Shown here piece after piece: positions 1 through 6,177 of a stretch of 8,709 bases of DNA (positions are counted from its first letter, which is position 1; each line of letters begins with the position of its first letter). The position numbers and the translations under genes are program-made. Location: NCBI GenBank assembly GCA_003242275.1, contig QGUX01000146.1:1-8709 (forward strand), written 5' to 3'. Source of the DNA: Pseudomonadota bacterium (lineage in GTDB: Bacteria; Pseudomonadota; Gammaproteobacteria; Steroidobacterales; Steroidobacteraceae). The notes beneath the pieces are model-generated. The model searched no databases and was not told the DNA's origin. It worked only from the letters and a program-made list of their open reading frames with translations.

Positions 1-71
1 CGGAAACGCACGCCCTTGACGACCTGGCCGTCACGGACGTCGAGGCAGGGGATCAGGCGTCGCGCAAGTAT
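1..71 (-). CDS. hisF: HisF, imidazole glycerol phosphate synthase cyclase subunit (5' end only)
   Basis: This is the first 23 codons of the cyclase subunit that, with HisH, turns PRFAR and ammonia into imidazole glycerol phosphate and AICAR. The visible residues contain IPCLDVRDGQVVKGVRF, the conserved HisF N-terminus. The only plausible start is ATA at 71-69. Counting that codon as residue 1 puts the catalytic aspartate at 11 and the conserved lysine at 19, the same numbers as in the well-studied Thermotoga HisF. A strong GGAGGAG ribosome binding site lies 8 nt upstream, and no ATG, GTG or TTG is in frame nearby. The gene overlaps the end of hisA by 19 nt and is the seventh enzyme gene of the operon. 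It runs off the left edge, so the rest of the barrel cannot be judged. The family call is very secure; the start codon is unusual. Confidence 0.93.
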   Translation of the reverse strand, partial: MLARRLIPCLDVRDGQVVKGVRF

Positions 72-793
72 GGCTGCAACTCCTCCATGCTGATGCGGCC
101 CTCGAGCAGGGCCTTGCCGCTGATGGCGGCGGCCAGTCCCATCTGCGCCAGGCGCGCCAGGTCGGCCGCCGAGCTGATGCCGCCCGAGGCCTGCCAGGCG
201 ATGCGCGGGAAGCGGCGCTGCGCCTCCGCGTACAGCTCGATGCTGGGACCGGCCAGCGCGCCATCGCGCGAGATGTCGGTGCACAGCACGTGCTTGAGGT
301 CGGTGTCGGCGAAGGACTCCAGCAGCTGCCACAGCGACAGCGCGTGTTCCTCCACCCATCCTTTCGTGCGCACGCGCGGAGTACCGCCCTCGTCCACGCG
401 CACGTCGATGGCCAGGCACACGGCCTCCGGGCCATGGGCGCTGAGCAGCTCGCGCAGCAGGGCAGGGTTCTCCACCGCGGCACTGCCGATCACCACGCGG
501 GCCACGCCCAGAGCCAGCGCCTGCTCCGCCAGCTCGCGCGTGCGCAGGCCGCCGCCCAGCTGGATGCGAAGCCGTCCAGCGCCGGCCATGCGGGCGATCA
601 GCCCGTGGTTGCCCGGCGTGCCGTCGCGCGCGCCGTCGAGGTCGACCAGGTGCAGCCAGCGTGCGCCGGCGTCGGCGTACCGGTTCAGCAGGTCGAGCGG
701 ATCGACCTCGTAGCGGGTCTCGGCGTGGAACTCGCCCTTCAGCAGGCGCACGCAGCGCCCGCCGCGCAGGTCGATGGAGGGAATCAGCAGCAC
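53..793 (-). CDS. hisA: HisA, phosphoribosylformimino-AICAR ribotide isomerase (ProFAR isomerase)
   Basis: HisA carries out the Amadori isomerisation of ProFAR to PRFAR, the substrate of HisF-HisH, in the cytoplasm. The product is 246 residues, the usual size. It is a single TIM barrel with the two expected catalytic aspartates: D8 in LIPSIDLRGG and D130 in CLAIDVR. Phosphate-binding glycine motifs are at 79-82 (LGGG) and 204-205 (SGG), and the C-terminal half has CTDISRDG at 171-178. The start is GTG at 793, chosen because it begins the conserved VLLIPSIDLRGG and has GGGAG 5 nt upstream. The reading frame stays open upstream to about 1240, but that part is a shadow of hisH. The gene starts 1 nt after the hisH stop and overlaps hisF at its end. 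Confidence 0.97.
   Translation of the reverse strand: MLLIPSIDLRGGRCVRLLKGEFHAETRYEVDPLDLLNRYADAGARWLHLVDLDGARDGTPGNHGLIARMAGAGRLRIQLGGGLRTRELAEQALALGVARVVIGSAAVENPALLRELLSAHGPEAVCLAIDVRVDEGGTPRVRTKGWVEEHALSLWQLLESFADTDLKHVLCTDISRDGALAGPSIELYAEAQRRFPRIAWQASGGISSAADLARLAQMGLAAAISGKALLEGRISMEELQPYLRDA
80..86 (-). promoter_or_regulatory. Strong ribosome binding site for hisF
   Basis: On the minus strand this reads GGAGGAG, close to a full anti-16S match, and sits inside the hisA coding sequence. The spacer to the ATA at 71-69 is 8 nt, which is near ideal. It is the main evidence that translation of hisF starts at the ATA rather than further in. It may also compensate for a poor initiator codon. 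Confidence 0.75.
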
Positions 794-794
794 G

Positions 795-1412
795 TCAGCT
801 CCCGAGGGCAACGAAGTTGGCGAGCAGCCGCGCGCCCACGGCGGCGGAACGCTCGGGATGGAACTGCACGCCGCGGAAGTTGCCGCGGCGCACGGCGGCG
901 GTGAAGCGCCCGCCATAGTCGCTGGCGGCCAGCGTGTACGGGCCCACCGGCACGGCGAAGCTGTGCACGAAGTACACGTAGTCGCCGTCCTTGATGCCAT
1001 CGAACAGCGGGTCTTCCGCCAGCAGCTCGAGCTGGTTCCAGCCCATGTGCGGCACCGGCTGTCCGGGACTGGCCGGGATGCGCGCCACGCGCCCGGGCAC
1101 GATGCCCAGGCAGCGCGTCTCGGTGGCGCCGCCGCCGACGGTCTCCTCCGAGGCCTCGAACAGCAGCTGCATGCCCAGGCAGATCCCGAGCACGGGCTGG
1201 GTGAGCTTCGGCAGCAGCCCGGCCACTCCGGCGTCGGCAAGGCGCTTCATCGCATCCGGCGCCGCGCCCACGCCGGGCAGCAGCACATGCGAGGCCGCGG
1301 CGATGCGCGCCGCATCGCGGCTGACCTCGGCCTTCACGCCCAGGCGGCCGAGCGCGTGCAGCAGCGAGGCAAGGTTGGCGCCGCCGCTGTCGATGACCAC
1401 CACGGCGCTCAC
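795..1412 (-). CDS. hisH: HisH, imidazole glycerol phosphate synthase glutaminase subunit
   Basis: HisH is the class I glutamine amidotransferase that hydrolyses glutamine and channels ammonia to HisF. The product is 205 residues, typical for the family. The triad is visible: nucleophile C78 in GICLGMQ, then H185 and E187 in VQFHPERS. PHMGWN at 121-126 and YFVHSF at 147-152 are further family motifs. The start is GTG at 1412, which shares GTGA with the hisB stop. AAGGGGG lies 4 nt upstream and VSAVVVIDSGGAN matches the expected N-terminus. Longer upstream reading of this frame is out-of-frame hisB and was not used. It lies between hisB and hisA, as in many gammaproteobacterial operons, and its partner HisF is two genes downstream. 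Confidence 0.97.
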   Translation of the reverse strand: MSAVVVIDSGGANLASLLHALGRLGVKAEVSRDAARIAAASHVLLPGVGAAPDAMKRLADAGVAGLLPKLTQPVLGICLGMQLLFEASEETVGGGATETRCLGIVPGRVARIPASPGQPVPHMGWNQLELLAEDPLFDGIKDGDYVYFVHSFAVPVGPYTLAASDYGGRFTAAVRRGNFRGVQFHPERSAAVGARLLANFVALGS

Positions 1413-2485
1413 AGCACCCCCTTGGTGGAGGGCAGCTCGCTGCCCTCGCGCCGGAACGCCATGCGCAGCGCGCGGCCCACGCCCTTGAAGCAGACCTCGA
1501 CCATGTGGTGGGTGTTCTCGCCGGTGACGCTGATGTGCAGCGAGGCGCCCAGCGTATCGGCCAGCGAGCGGAAGAAGTGCGGCACCAGCTCGGTGGGCAG
1601 CTGCCCGACCTCGCTGCGGCCGAATCGGCCCTCCCACACGAAGTAGGGCCGGCCCGAGAGGTCGATGGCCACCTGCACGCGCGACTCGTCCATGGGCAGC
1701 AGGAAGCCGTAGCGGCCGATGCCGCGCTTGTCGCCCAGCGCCTTGCGCAGCGCCTCGCCGAGGGCCAGCGCGCAGTCCTCGACGGTGTGGTGCTCGTCGA
1801 TGTGCAGGTCGCCCTTGCAGGCGAGCTTCAGTGAGAAACCGCCGTGCCGGGCGATCTGCTCCAGCATGTGGTCGAAGAAGCCGATGCCGGTGCTGACCTC
1901 GATGGGACTTTCGGCGTCGAGGTCCACGGACAGGCGGATGTCGGTCTCCTTCGTCCTGCGTTCCACGCTGGCGCGACGGGCCAGCAGCTCGGTGGCCACC
2001 GCCGGCCAGGTCTCGGCCGGCGAGCCATCCTTCAGCACCTTCAGGCCCCGCACGCCGATGTTGCGCGCCAGTTCGAGGTCGGTGTCGCGGTCGCCGACCA
2101 CGGCGCTGGCGGCGAGGTCCACGGCGGTGCGTCGCAGGTAATCGCCGAGGATGCCGGGCCTTGGCTTGCGGCACTCGCAGCCATCGGCCGGCCTGTGCGG
2201 ACAGATGAACACCTCGTCGAACGTGATGCCCTGGCTGGCCAGCGTGTCGATGATGAAGTCCTGCACGGGCTGGAACTGCTCGCGCGGGAAGCTCGCCGTG
2301 CCCAGGCCGTCCTGGTTGGTCACCATCACCAGCCGGTAGCCGGCCGCCACCAGCCGCTGCAGCGCGGCGAACACGCCGGGCATCCAGTGCACCTTGGCGA
2401 GGCTGTCCACCTGTTCGTCGGCCGGCTCCTCGACCAGCGTGCCATCACGATCGATGAACAGTACTTTCTGCAACGGGGTGCTCAT
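1409..2485 (-). CDS. hisB: HisB, bifunctional histidinol-phosphatase / imidazoleglycerol-phosphate dehydratase
   Basis: This fused enzyme catalyses dehydration of imidazole glycerol phosphate and, two steps on, dephosphorylation of histidinol phosphate. The 358 residues split into an N-terminal HAD phosphatase (about 1-165) and a C-terminal dehydratase (about 170-358). In the phosphatase, D12 and D14 of FIDRDGT are the HAD catalytic pair. C95, H97, C103 and C105 form the zinc site and GDRDTD is at 131-136. In the dehydratase, FFDHML (203-208), ARHGG (212-216), DEHHTVED (230-237) and ENTHHMVE (323-330) carry the metal-binding histidines. The start is ATG at 2485, overlapping the hisC stop as ATGA, with GGAG 8 nt upstream. 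Length and layout match the E. coli-type fusion (355 residues). All key residues are present in both halves. Confidence 0.98.
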   Translation of the reverse strand: MSTPLQKVLFIDRDGTLVEEPADEQVDSLAKVHWMPGVFAALQRLVAAGYRLVMVTNQDGLGTASFPREQFQPVQDFIIDTLASQGITFDEVFICPHRPADGCECRKPRPGILGDYLRRTAVDLAASAVVGDRDTDLELARNIGVRGLKVLKDGSPAETWPAVATELLARRASVERRTKETDIRLSVDLDAESPIEVSTGIGFFDHMLEQIARHGGFSLKLACKGDLHIDEHHTVEDCALALGEALRKALGDKRGIGRYGFLLPMDESRVQVAIDLSGRPYFVWEGRFGRSEVGQLPTELVPHFFRSLADTLGASLHISVTGENTHHMVEVCFKGVGRALRMAFRREGSELPSTKGVL

Positions 2486-3567
2486 GACAGGCTCTCCAGC
2501 AGGCGCGCGTTCTGTTCCGGGGTGCCCACCGAGATGCGCAGGCTGTTCGGCAGGGCGGGCTGGCGCACGTCACGGATGATCAGGCCGGCCTTGCGCACGC
2601 GCCGCAACACCTCGTCGGGATCGGTGCAATCCACCAGCAGGAAGTTGGCATCGCTGGGCCACACCCGCGTGACGAGCGGCGAGCGCGCGAGGCCCTCGGC
2701 CAGCCGCTCGCGCTCCAGCAGCAGCCGCGCCACGCGCGTGCGCATGCGCGCGACGGCCTCCTCGGTGAGCTGCGGCGCCACGGCCTCGACGGTGAGCTCG
2801 GTGATGGCATAGGGCGGGATCACCTTGCGCGCCAGCTGGATGATGGCCGGATGCGCCAGCAGCGCGCCCACGCGGGCGCCGGCCAGGCCATGCGCCTTCG
2901 ACAGGGTCTTGAGCACCGCCAGGTTCGGCGCCCCGGCGAGGTGGCGTGCCATGCTCTCGACATTGGCGAAATCGATGTAGGCCTCGTCCACCACCAGCAG
3001 CGCGTCCGGCGCGATCGCGCGCGCGATGCGCAGCAGCTGCGCCGGCGGCACGGCATTGCCGGTGGGATTGTTCGGTGAGCACACGAACACCAGCCGCGTG
3101 TTGGCATCCACGCTGGCCAGGATCCGCGGCTCGTCCAGCGTGAAGCCGTTCTCCGCGCACAGCGGCACCGGGCGCACCTCGGCGCCCTGGATGCGGGCCG
3201 CCACACCGTACATGCCGAAGGTGGGCGGGCAGATGATGACGTTGTCCACGCCAGCGCGGCAGAACACGCGCAGCAGCAGGTCGATGGCCTCGTCGCTGCC
3301 GCGGCCCACCAGCACCTGTTCCGGCGAGACGCCATGGAGCTTCGCCAGCCCCTCCACCAGCACCGGCGGCTGCGGTTCGGGGTAGCGGTTCAGCCCCGCC
3401 TCGGTGTCATCGCCGTGCACGCGCCAGGGCAGCTCGTTGGCGTGCATGCGCACCAGCGAGGGCTCCCAGGCGGCATGGCTGTAAGGCGTGAGCGCGAGGA
3501 TCTCGGGGCGCGCCTTCGCCAGTACGGCCTCGATGCCGGGCGCGGAGGAGGAGGCGGGGGCGCTCAT
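2482..3567 (-). CDS. hisC: HisC, histidinol-phosphate aminotransferase
   Basis: HisC is the PLP-dependent enzyme that transfers an amino group from glutamate to imidazole acetol phosphate, giving histidinol phosphate. The product is 361 residues with fold-type I features: GRGSDEAI (88-95), SPNNPTG (164-170), VVDEAYIDF (192-200) and the Schiff-base lysine K224 in TLSKAHGLAGARVG. The conserved arginine near the C-terminus is in LRISVGTP. The start is ATG at 3567, overlapping the hisD stop as ATGA. The frame is open far upstream (to about 4404), but that is a shadow of hisD and gives no HisC-like residues. The first 13 residues are a low-complexity Ala/Ser run, common in GC-rich orthologues. Broader aromatic aminotransferase activity is possible, but the operon position makes HisC the clear call. 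Confidence 0.97.
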   Translation of the reverse strand: MSAPASSSAPGIEAVLAKARPEILALTPYSHAAWEPSLVRMHANELPWRVHGDDTEAGLNRYPEPQPPVLVEGLAKLHGVSPEQVLVGRGSDEAIDLLLRVFCRAGVDNVIICPPTFGMYGVAARIQGAEVRPVPLCAENGFTLDEPRILASVDANTRLVFVCSPNNPTGNAVPPAQLLRIARAIAPDALLVVDEAYIDFANVESMARHLAGAPNLAVLKTLSKAHGLAGARVGALLAHPAIIQLARKVIPPYAITELTVEAVAPQLTEEAVARMRTRVARLLLERERLAEGLARSPLVTRVWPSDANFLLVDCTDPDEVLRRVRKAGLIIRDVRQPALPNSLRISVGTPEQNARLLESLS

Positions 3568-4871
3568 GGCGCCACGCCCAGCGCTTCCAGCCGCACGGTG
3601 ACGGCGCGCGCATGGGCGTCGAGCCCCTCGAGCGTGGCCAGCGTCTCGGCCACCGGACCCAGGCGGCGGATGCCGTCGGCAGTGAGCTCCTGCACGGTCA
3701 TGCGCTTCTGGAAGTCGGTCATCGACAGGCCGCTGTAGGCACGCGCATAGCCGTAGGTGGGCAGCACATGGTTGGTCCCCGAGCAGTAGTCGCCCATGGA
3801 CTCCGGCGACCAGGCACCCAGGAACACCGAGCCGGCGTTGACGATGCCGTCGAGCAGCGCGCGCGGCTCGCGCGTCTGCACGATCAGGTGCTCGGGCGCG
3901 TAGGCATTGGACACCTCCAGCGCCTGGGTGAGCGTGTCGACCACGATGATGCGGCAGTTGCCCACCGACTCCTGCAGGATGCTCTTGCGCGACAGCGCGG
4001 CACGCTGGCGGTCGAACTCCTCCGCCACCGCCGAGGCGAGCTGCGCCGAGTCGGTGACCAGCAGCGCCTGCGCGCGCACGTCGTGCTCGGCCTGCGCCAG
4101 CAGGTCCGCCGCCACGAAGGCCGGATTGGCCGCCGAGTCGGCGATCACCAGCACTTCGGAGGGACCGGCGGGCAGGTCGCAGGCCGCCCCTTCCGGATCG
4201 GCCGCCACGAGCTGCTTGGCGGCCGTGGTCAGCGCCGTGCCGGGACCGAAGATCTTGTCCACCTTGGGCACCGATTCGGTGCCATAGGCCATGGCCGCCA
4301 CGGCCTGCGCGCCGCCGGCCTTGAACACGCTGTGCACGCCGCAGCGGCGCGCCGCCACCAGCACCGCCGGATTGGCGCGGCCGTCGGCCGCCGGCGGCGT
4401 GCACAGCACGCGCTGCGGGCAGCCGGCCAGCTGCGCCGGCACGGCCACCATGATCACGGTGGAGGGCAGCGGCGCGGAGCCGGCGGGCACGTACAGCCCC
4501 ACGGCCGGCACCGGCCGGAACAGCCGCTCGCAGCGCACCCCGGGCATCACGTCCATGGCCAGTGGCGCGGTGAGCTGCGCGGCGTGGAAGCGGCGCACGT
4601 TGTCGATGGCGGTCTCGATGGCCGCGATCTGCTTCGGCGCCAGCTCGCGCTCGGCGGCGTCGAACTCTTCGGTGGAGACCTTGAGGCTGGCGAGCTTCGC
4701 GCGGTCGAAGCGCTCGGCGAAGCGCAGCAGGGCGGCATCACCATCCTTGCGCACTTCCTTGATGATGTTGCGCGCGAGCTGCTCCACGTCGTGCAGCGAG
4801 TCGAGCCGGGCGCGCGCCAGCGCCTCGCGTTTTCCCGCCGCATCGAGACTGTTCCATTCGAGGATCTGCAT
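3564..4871 (-). CDS. hisD: HisD, histidinol dehydrogenase
   Basis: HisD performs the last two steps, oxidising L-histidinol to L-histidine via histidinal with two NAD+ and a catalytic zinc. The product is 435 residues, one more than in E. coli. By alignment from memory with E. coli HisD, the zinc and substrate ligands are kept: Q260 and H263 (AQAEH), D361 (MGDY) and H420 (DAHA). The acid-base pair E327-H328 (PEHLI) and E415 are also present. The NAD site keeps Y127 and Q189. The third NAD-contacting residue, Asn211 in E. coli (GPGN), is Thr212 here (GPGT), and the usual AID before PAGPSEV is ACD. Both sites look otherwise intact, so I read these as a lineage variation, not loss of function. 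The start is ATG at 4871, 3 nt after the hisG stop, with only a weak ribosome binding site. Confidence 0.97.
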   Translation of the reverse strand: MQILEWNSLDAAGKREALARARLDSLHDVEQLARNIIKEVRKDGDAALLRFAERFDRAKLASLKVSTEEFDAAERELAPKQIAAIETAIDNVRRFHAAQLTAPLAMDVMPGVRCERLFRPVPAVGLYVPAGSAPLPSTVIMVAVPAQLAGCPQRVLCTPPAADGRANPAVLVAARRCGVHSVFKAGGAQAVAAMAYGTESVPKVDKIFGPGTALTTAAKQLVAADPEGAACDLPAGPSEVLVIADSAANPAFVAADLLAQAEHDVRAQALLVTDSAQLASAVAEEFDRQRAALSRKSILQESVGNCRIIVVDTLTQALEVSNAYAPEHLIVQTREPRALLDGIVNAGSVFLGAWSPESMGDYCSGTNHVLPTYGYARAYSGLSMTDFQKRMTVQELTADGIRRLGPVAETLATLEGLDAHARAVTVRLEALGVAP

Positions 4872-4874
4872 GAT

Positions 4875-5774
4875 TCAGTCCAGCATCTTTTCAACGGGAA
4901 GCACCAGCATGGCGCTTGCGCCGGCGGCCTTCAGGCTCTCCAGCGTCTCCCAGAACACGTTCTCGCGGCACACGGCGTGCACCGCAACCTTGTCCGTGGA
5001 TCCCTCCAGCGGAATGATGGTCGGCGACTCGCTGCCCGGCAGCAGCTCGCGGATGCGGGGCAGGGCCGAGCGCGGCGCGTGCAGCATGATGTACTTGCTC
5101 TCCTTCACCTGCTCCACGCCGTCGATGCGCAGCAGCAGCCGTTCGACCCAGTCCTCCTTCACCTGCGGCAGCTTCACCGGCGTGCGGATCAGCACCACCT
5201 GGCTGGCCAGCACGGTGTGCACCTCGCGCAGGTGGTTGGCCTGCAGCGTGGAGCCCGAGGACACCAGGTCGCAGATCATGTCGGCGCGGCCCAGCCGCGG
5301 CGCGATCTCCACCGCGCCGGACAACGTGACGATCTCGGCCTCGATGCCATTGCGCCTCAAGAAGTCCTCCAGCAGCGCCGGGTAGGTGGTGGCGATGCGC
5401 AGGCCGGCGATGGAGGAGAGGTCCTTCCATGCCATGCCCTCGGGCACGGCCAGCGACAGGCGGCAGTGGCCGAAGTCGAGCCGGCGCAGGATCTCGAAGC
5501 GCGCCGTGGCGCCGCGCGCGGCCATCTCCAGCCGCCGCTCCTCCAGCACGTTCAGGCCCACCAGCCCCAGGTCGCAGACATCCTCCTGCACCAGGTCGGG
5601 GATGTCGTCGTCGCGCACGAACAGCACGTCCAGCGGCAGGTTCTCGCCGTAACCCATGAGCTGGTCCTTGCCGCGCGAGAGCTTCAGGCCGCAGCGGGCC
5701 AGCAGGTCCAGCGAGTGGTCCGTGAGGCGGCCCGATTTCTGCACCGCCAGCTTCAGGCGGGTGTCCTTATCCAT
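4875..5774 (-). CDS. hisG: HisG, ATP phosphoribosyltransferase (long form)
   Basis: HisG joins ATP and PRPP to form phosphoribosyl-ATP, the committed and feedback-controlled step. The 299 residues equal the E. coli length and define the long hexameric form that needs no HisZ. The catalytic domains cover about 1-224, with the N-terminal LAVQKSGRL (9-17) and the PRPP loop region at 156-180 (key piece DLVSSGSTL). The C-terminal ACT-like domain (about 225-299), which binds histidine in this form, is complete. Control by histidine at the enzyme level is therefore expected. The start is ATG at 5774, overlapping the upstream regulator gene by 8 nt (ATGGATAA) and preceded by GGAG 10 nt away. This implies translational coupling between regulator and enzyme. 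Confidence 0.98.
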   Translation of the reverse strand: MDKDTRLKLAVQKSGRLTDHSLDLLARCGLKLSRGKDQLMGYGENLPLDVLFVRDDDIPDLVQEDVCDLGLVGLNVLEERRLEMAARGATARFEILRRLDFGHCRLSLAVPEGMAWKDLSSIAGLRIATTYPALLEDFLRRNGIEAEIVTLSGAVEIAPRLGRADMICDLVSSGSTLQANHLREVHTVLASQVVLIRTPVKLPQVKEDWVERLLLRIDGVEQVKESKYIMLHAPRSALPRIRELLPGSESPTIIPLEGSTDKVAVHAVCRENVFWETLESLKAAGASAMLVLPVEKMLD

Positions 5775-6084
5775 TCCGCATGCTCTCCAGGCGCTTCACG
5801 GCCAGCGCATAGCCGCCGCTGCCCGCGGCCAGGTAACGGGCGACCCGCCCGATGGTGGTGAGACTCACGCCGGTGAGGCGGTGGATCTCGCGATAGGGCA
5901 GGCCCTGCTGCAGCGCCTCGACCACCGCCCAGCGGTCGGCCATGGCCTGCAGCTCGGCGGGCGTGCACAGGTCCTTCAGGAACGCGCGCAGCTCCTCGGG
6001 CGTGCGGCAGGTCAGGATGGCCTGCACCAGCGAACGCTCGGTCTGCGCCTCGTGGCGCGGGGAGAACTGGCGGTTGGTCTTCAT
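5767..6084 (-). CDS. YerC/HisR-type TrpR-family DNA-binding protein, likely histidine-operon regulator
   Basis: This is a 105-residue all-helical protein of the Trp repressor superfamily, YerC/YecD type. The conserved DLCTPAELQAMADRW lies at 38-52. A helix-turn-helix spans 61-85, with YREIH in the first helix and LTTIGRVARYL as the recognition helix. The GSGGY motif at 89-92 follows and is typical of YerC rather than true TrpR. It is the first gene of the his operon and overlaps hisG by 8 nt. Members of this family have been proposed as histidine regulators (HisR); the effector cannot be read from sequence. I infer autogenous repression through the palindrome at 6090-6113, which lies 5 bp upstream. 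The ATG at 6084 has no ribosome binding site before it, so the message may be leaderless or have a very short leader. A true tryptophan repressor is unlikely given the motif and context. Confidence 0.9.
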   Translation of the reverse strand: MKTNRQFSPRHEAQTERSLVQAILTCRTPEELRAFLKDLCTPAELQAMADRWAVVEALQQGLPYREIHRLTGVSLTTIGRVARYLAAGSGGYALAVKRLESMRNG

Positions 6085-6089
6085 GATCT

Positions 6090-6113
6090 AATGTATTAAC
6101 ATGCTAGTATATT
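6090..6113. promoter_or_regulatory. Candidate operator for the TrpR-like regulator (24-bp imperfect palindrome)
   Basis: The left arm is AATGTATTAAC (6090-6100), the centre AT, and the right arm GCTAGTATATT (6103-6113). Read outward from the centre, the half-sites are GCTAGTATATT and GTTAATACATT; 8 of 11 bases agree and the three differences are all transitions, giving GYTARTAYATT. The right half carries CTAGTA at positions 3-8 from the dyad, the same register as CTAGTA in the E. coli trp operator. The site is a sharp AT-rich island in GC-rich DNA and covers the likely -10 box and start of the his transcript. Binding there would repress the regulator and his genes and might also affect divergent metX. 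The protein partner is inferred, not shown. Confidence 0.7.
6106..6111 (-). promoter_or_regulatory. Probable -10 box of the his operon promoter
   Basis: The minus strand reads TATACT, five of six bases of the sigma-70 -10 consensus, inside the palindrome. A start of transcription near 6099 would give a leader of about 15 nt without a ribosome binding site. I see no convincing -35 box at 16-18 nt. An alternative -10, TACATT at 6095-6090, would start the message at or next to the ATG (leaderless). Either way the operator would occlude RNA polymerase. There is no histidine-rich leader peptide or attenuator structure in this short region. Confidence 0.5.
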
Positions 6114-6140
6114 GGAACGCCAGGCGCAAGCCCGGCATGG

Positions 6141-6170
6141 TTGCTGCCCATCGCGCCGGGGCCCTAAAAT
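6141..6170 (+). promoter_or_regulatory. Possible metX-metB promoter
   Basis: TTGCTG (6141-6146) and TAAAAT (6165-6170) are separated by 18 bp. The -10 is a good match (5 of 6) in a very GC-rich setting; the -35 keeps only TTG. Transcription would start near 6177, directly before the TTG at 6178, which raises the question of a leaderless message. I saw no AGACGTCT-like MetJ box and no room for a SAM riboswitch. Confidence 0.4.
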
Positions 6171-6177
6171 CGAGGGC

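Noticed and set aside
53..1240. Apparent 395-residue protein ending in HisA.
   Set aside because: The first part is hisH read in the wrong frame. HisA begins at GTG 793 with its own ribosome binding site and has the normal length from there.
2482..4404. Apparent 640-residue protein with HisC at its C-terminal end, suggesting a fusion.
   Set aside because: The N-terminal part is the out-of-frame shadow of hisD. HisC homology starts at the ATG at 3567, which overlaps the hisD stop as ATGA.
3612..5861. A very long open frame (749 codons) on the plus strand, antisense to hisD and hisG.
   Set aside because: It lies exactly opposite well-supported his genes, its translation is rich in Arg, His, Gln and Gly without any recognisable domain, and such frames are expected opposite GC-rich genes with G/C third positions.
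5767..6084. Annotation of the small regulator as the tryptophan repressor TrpR.
   Set aside because: The DLCTPAELQ and GSGGY motifs are of the YerC type, and the gene is fused by overlap to the his operon, with no trp genes in view.
6085..6177. His attenuator leader peptide, SAM riboswitch or MetJ box in the divergent region.
   Set aside because: The region is only 93 bp, has no short frame with consecutive His codons, no riboswitch-size folded leader and no AGACGTCT-like repeats.
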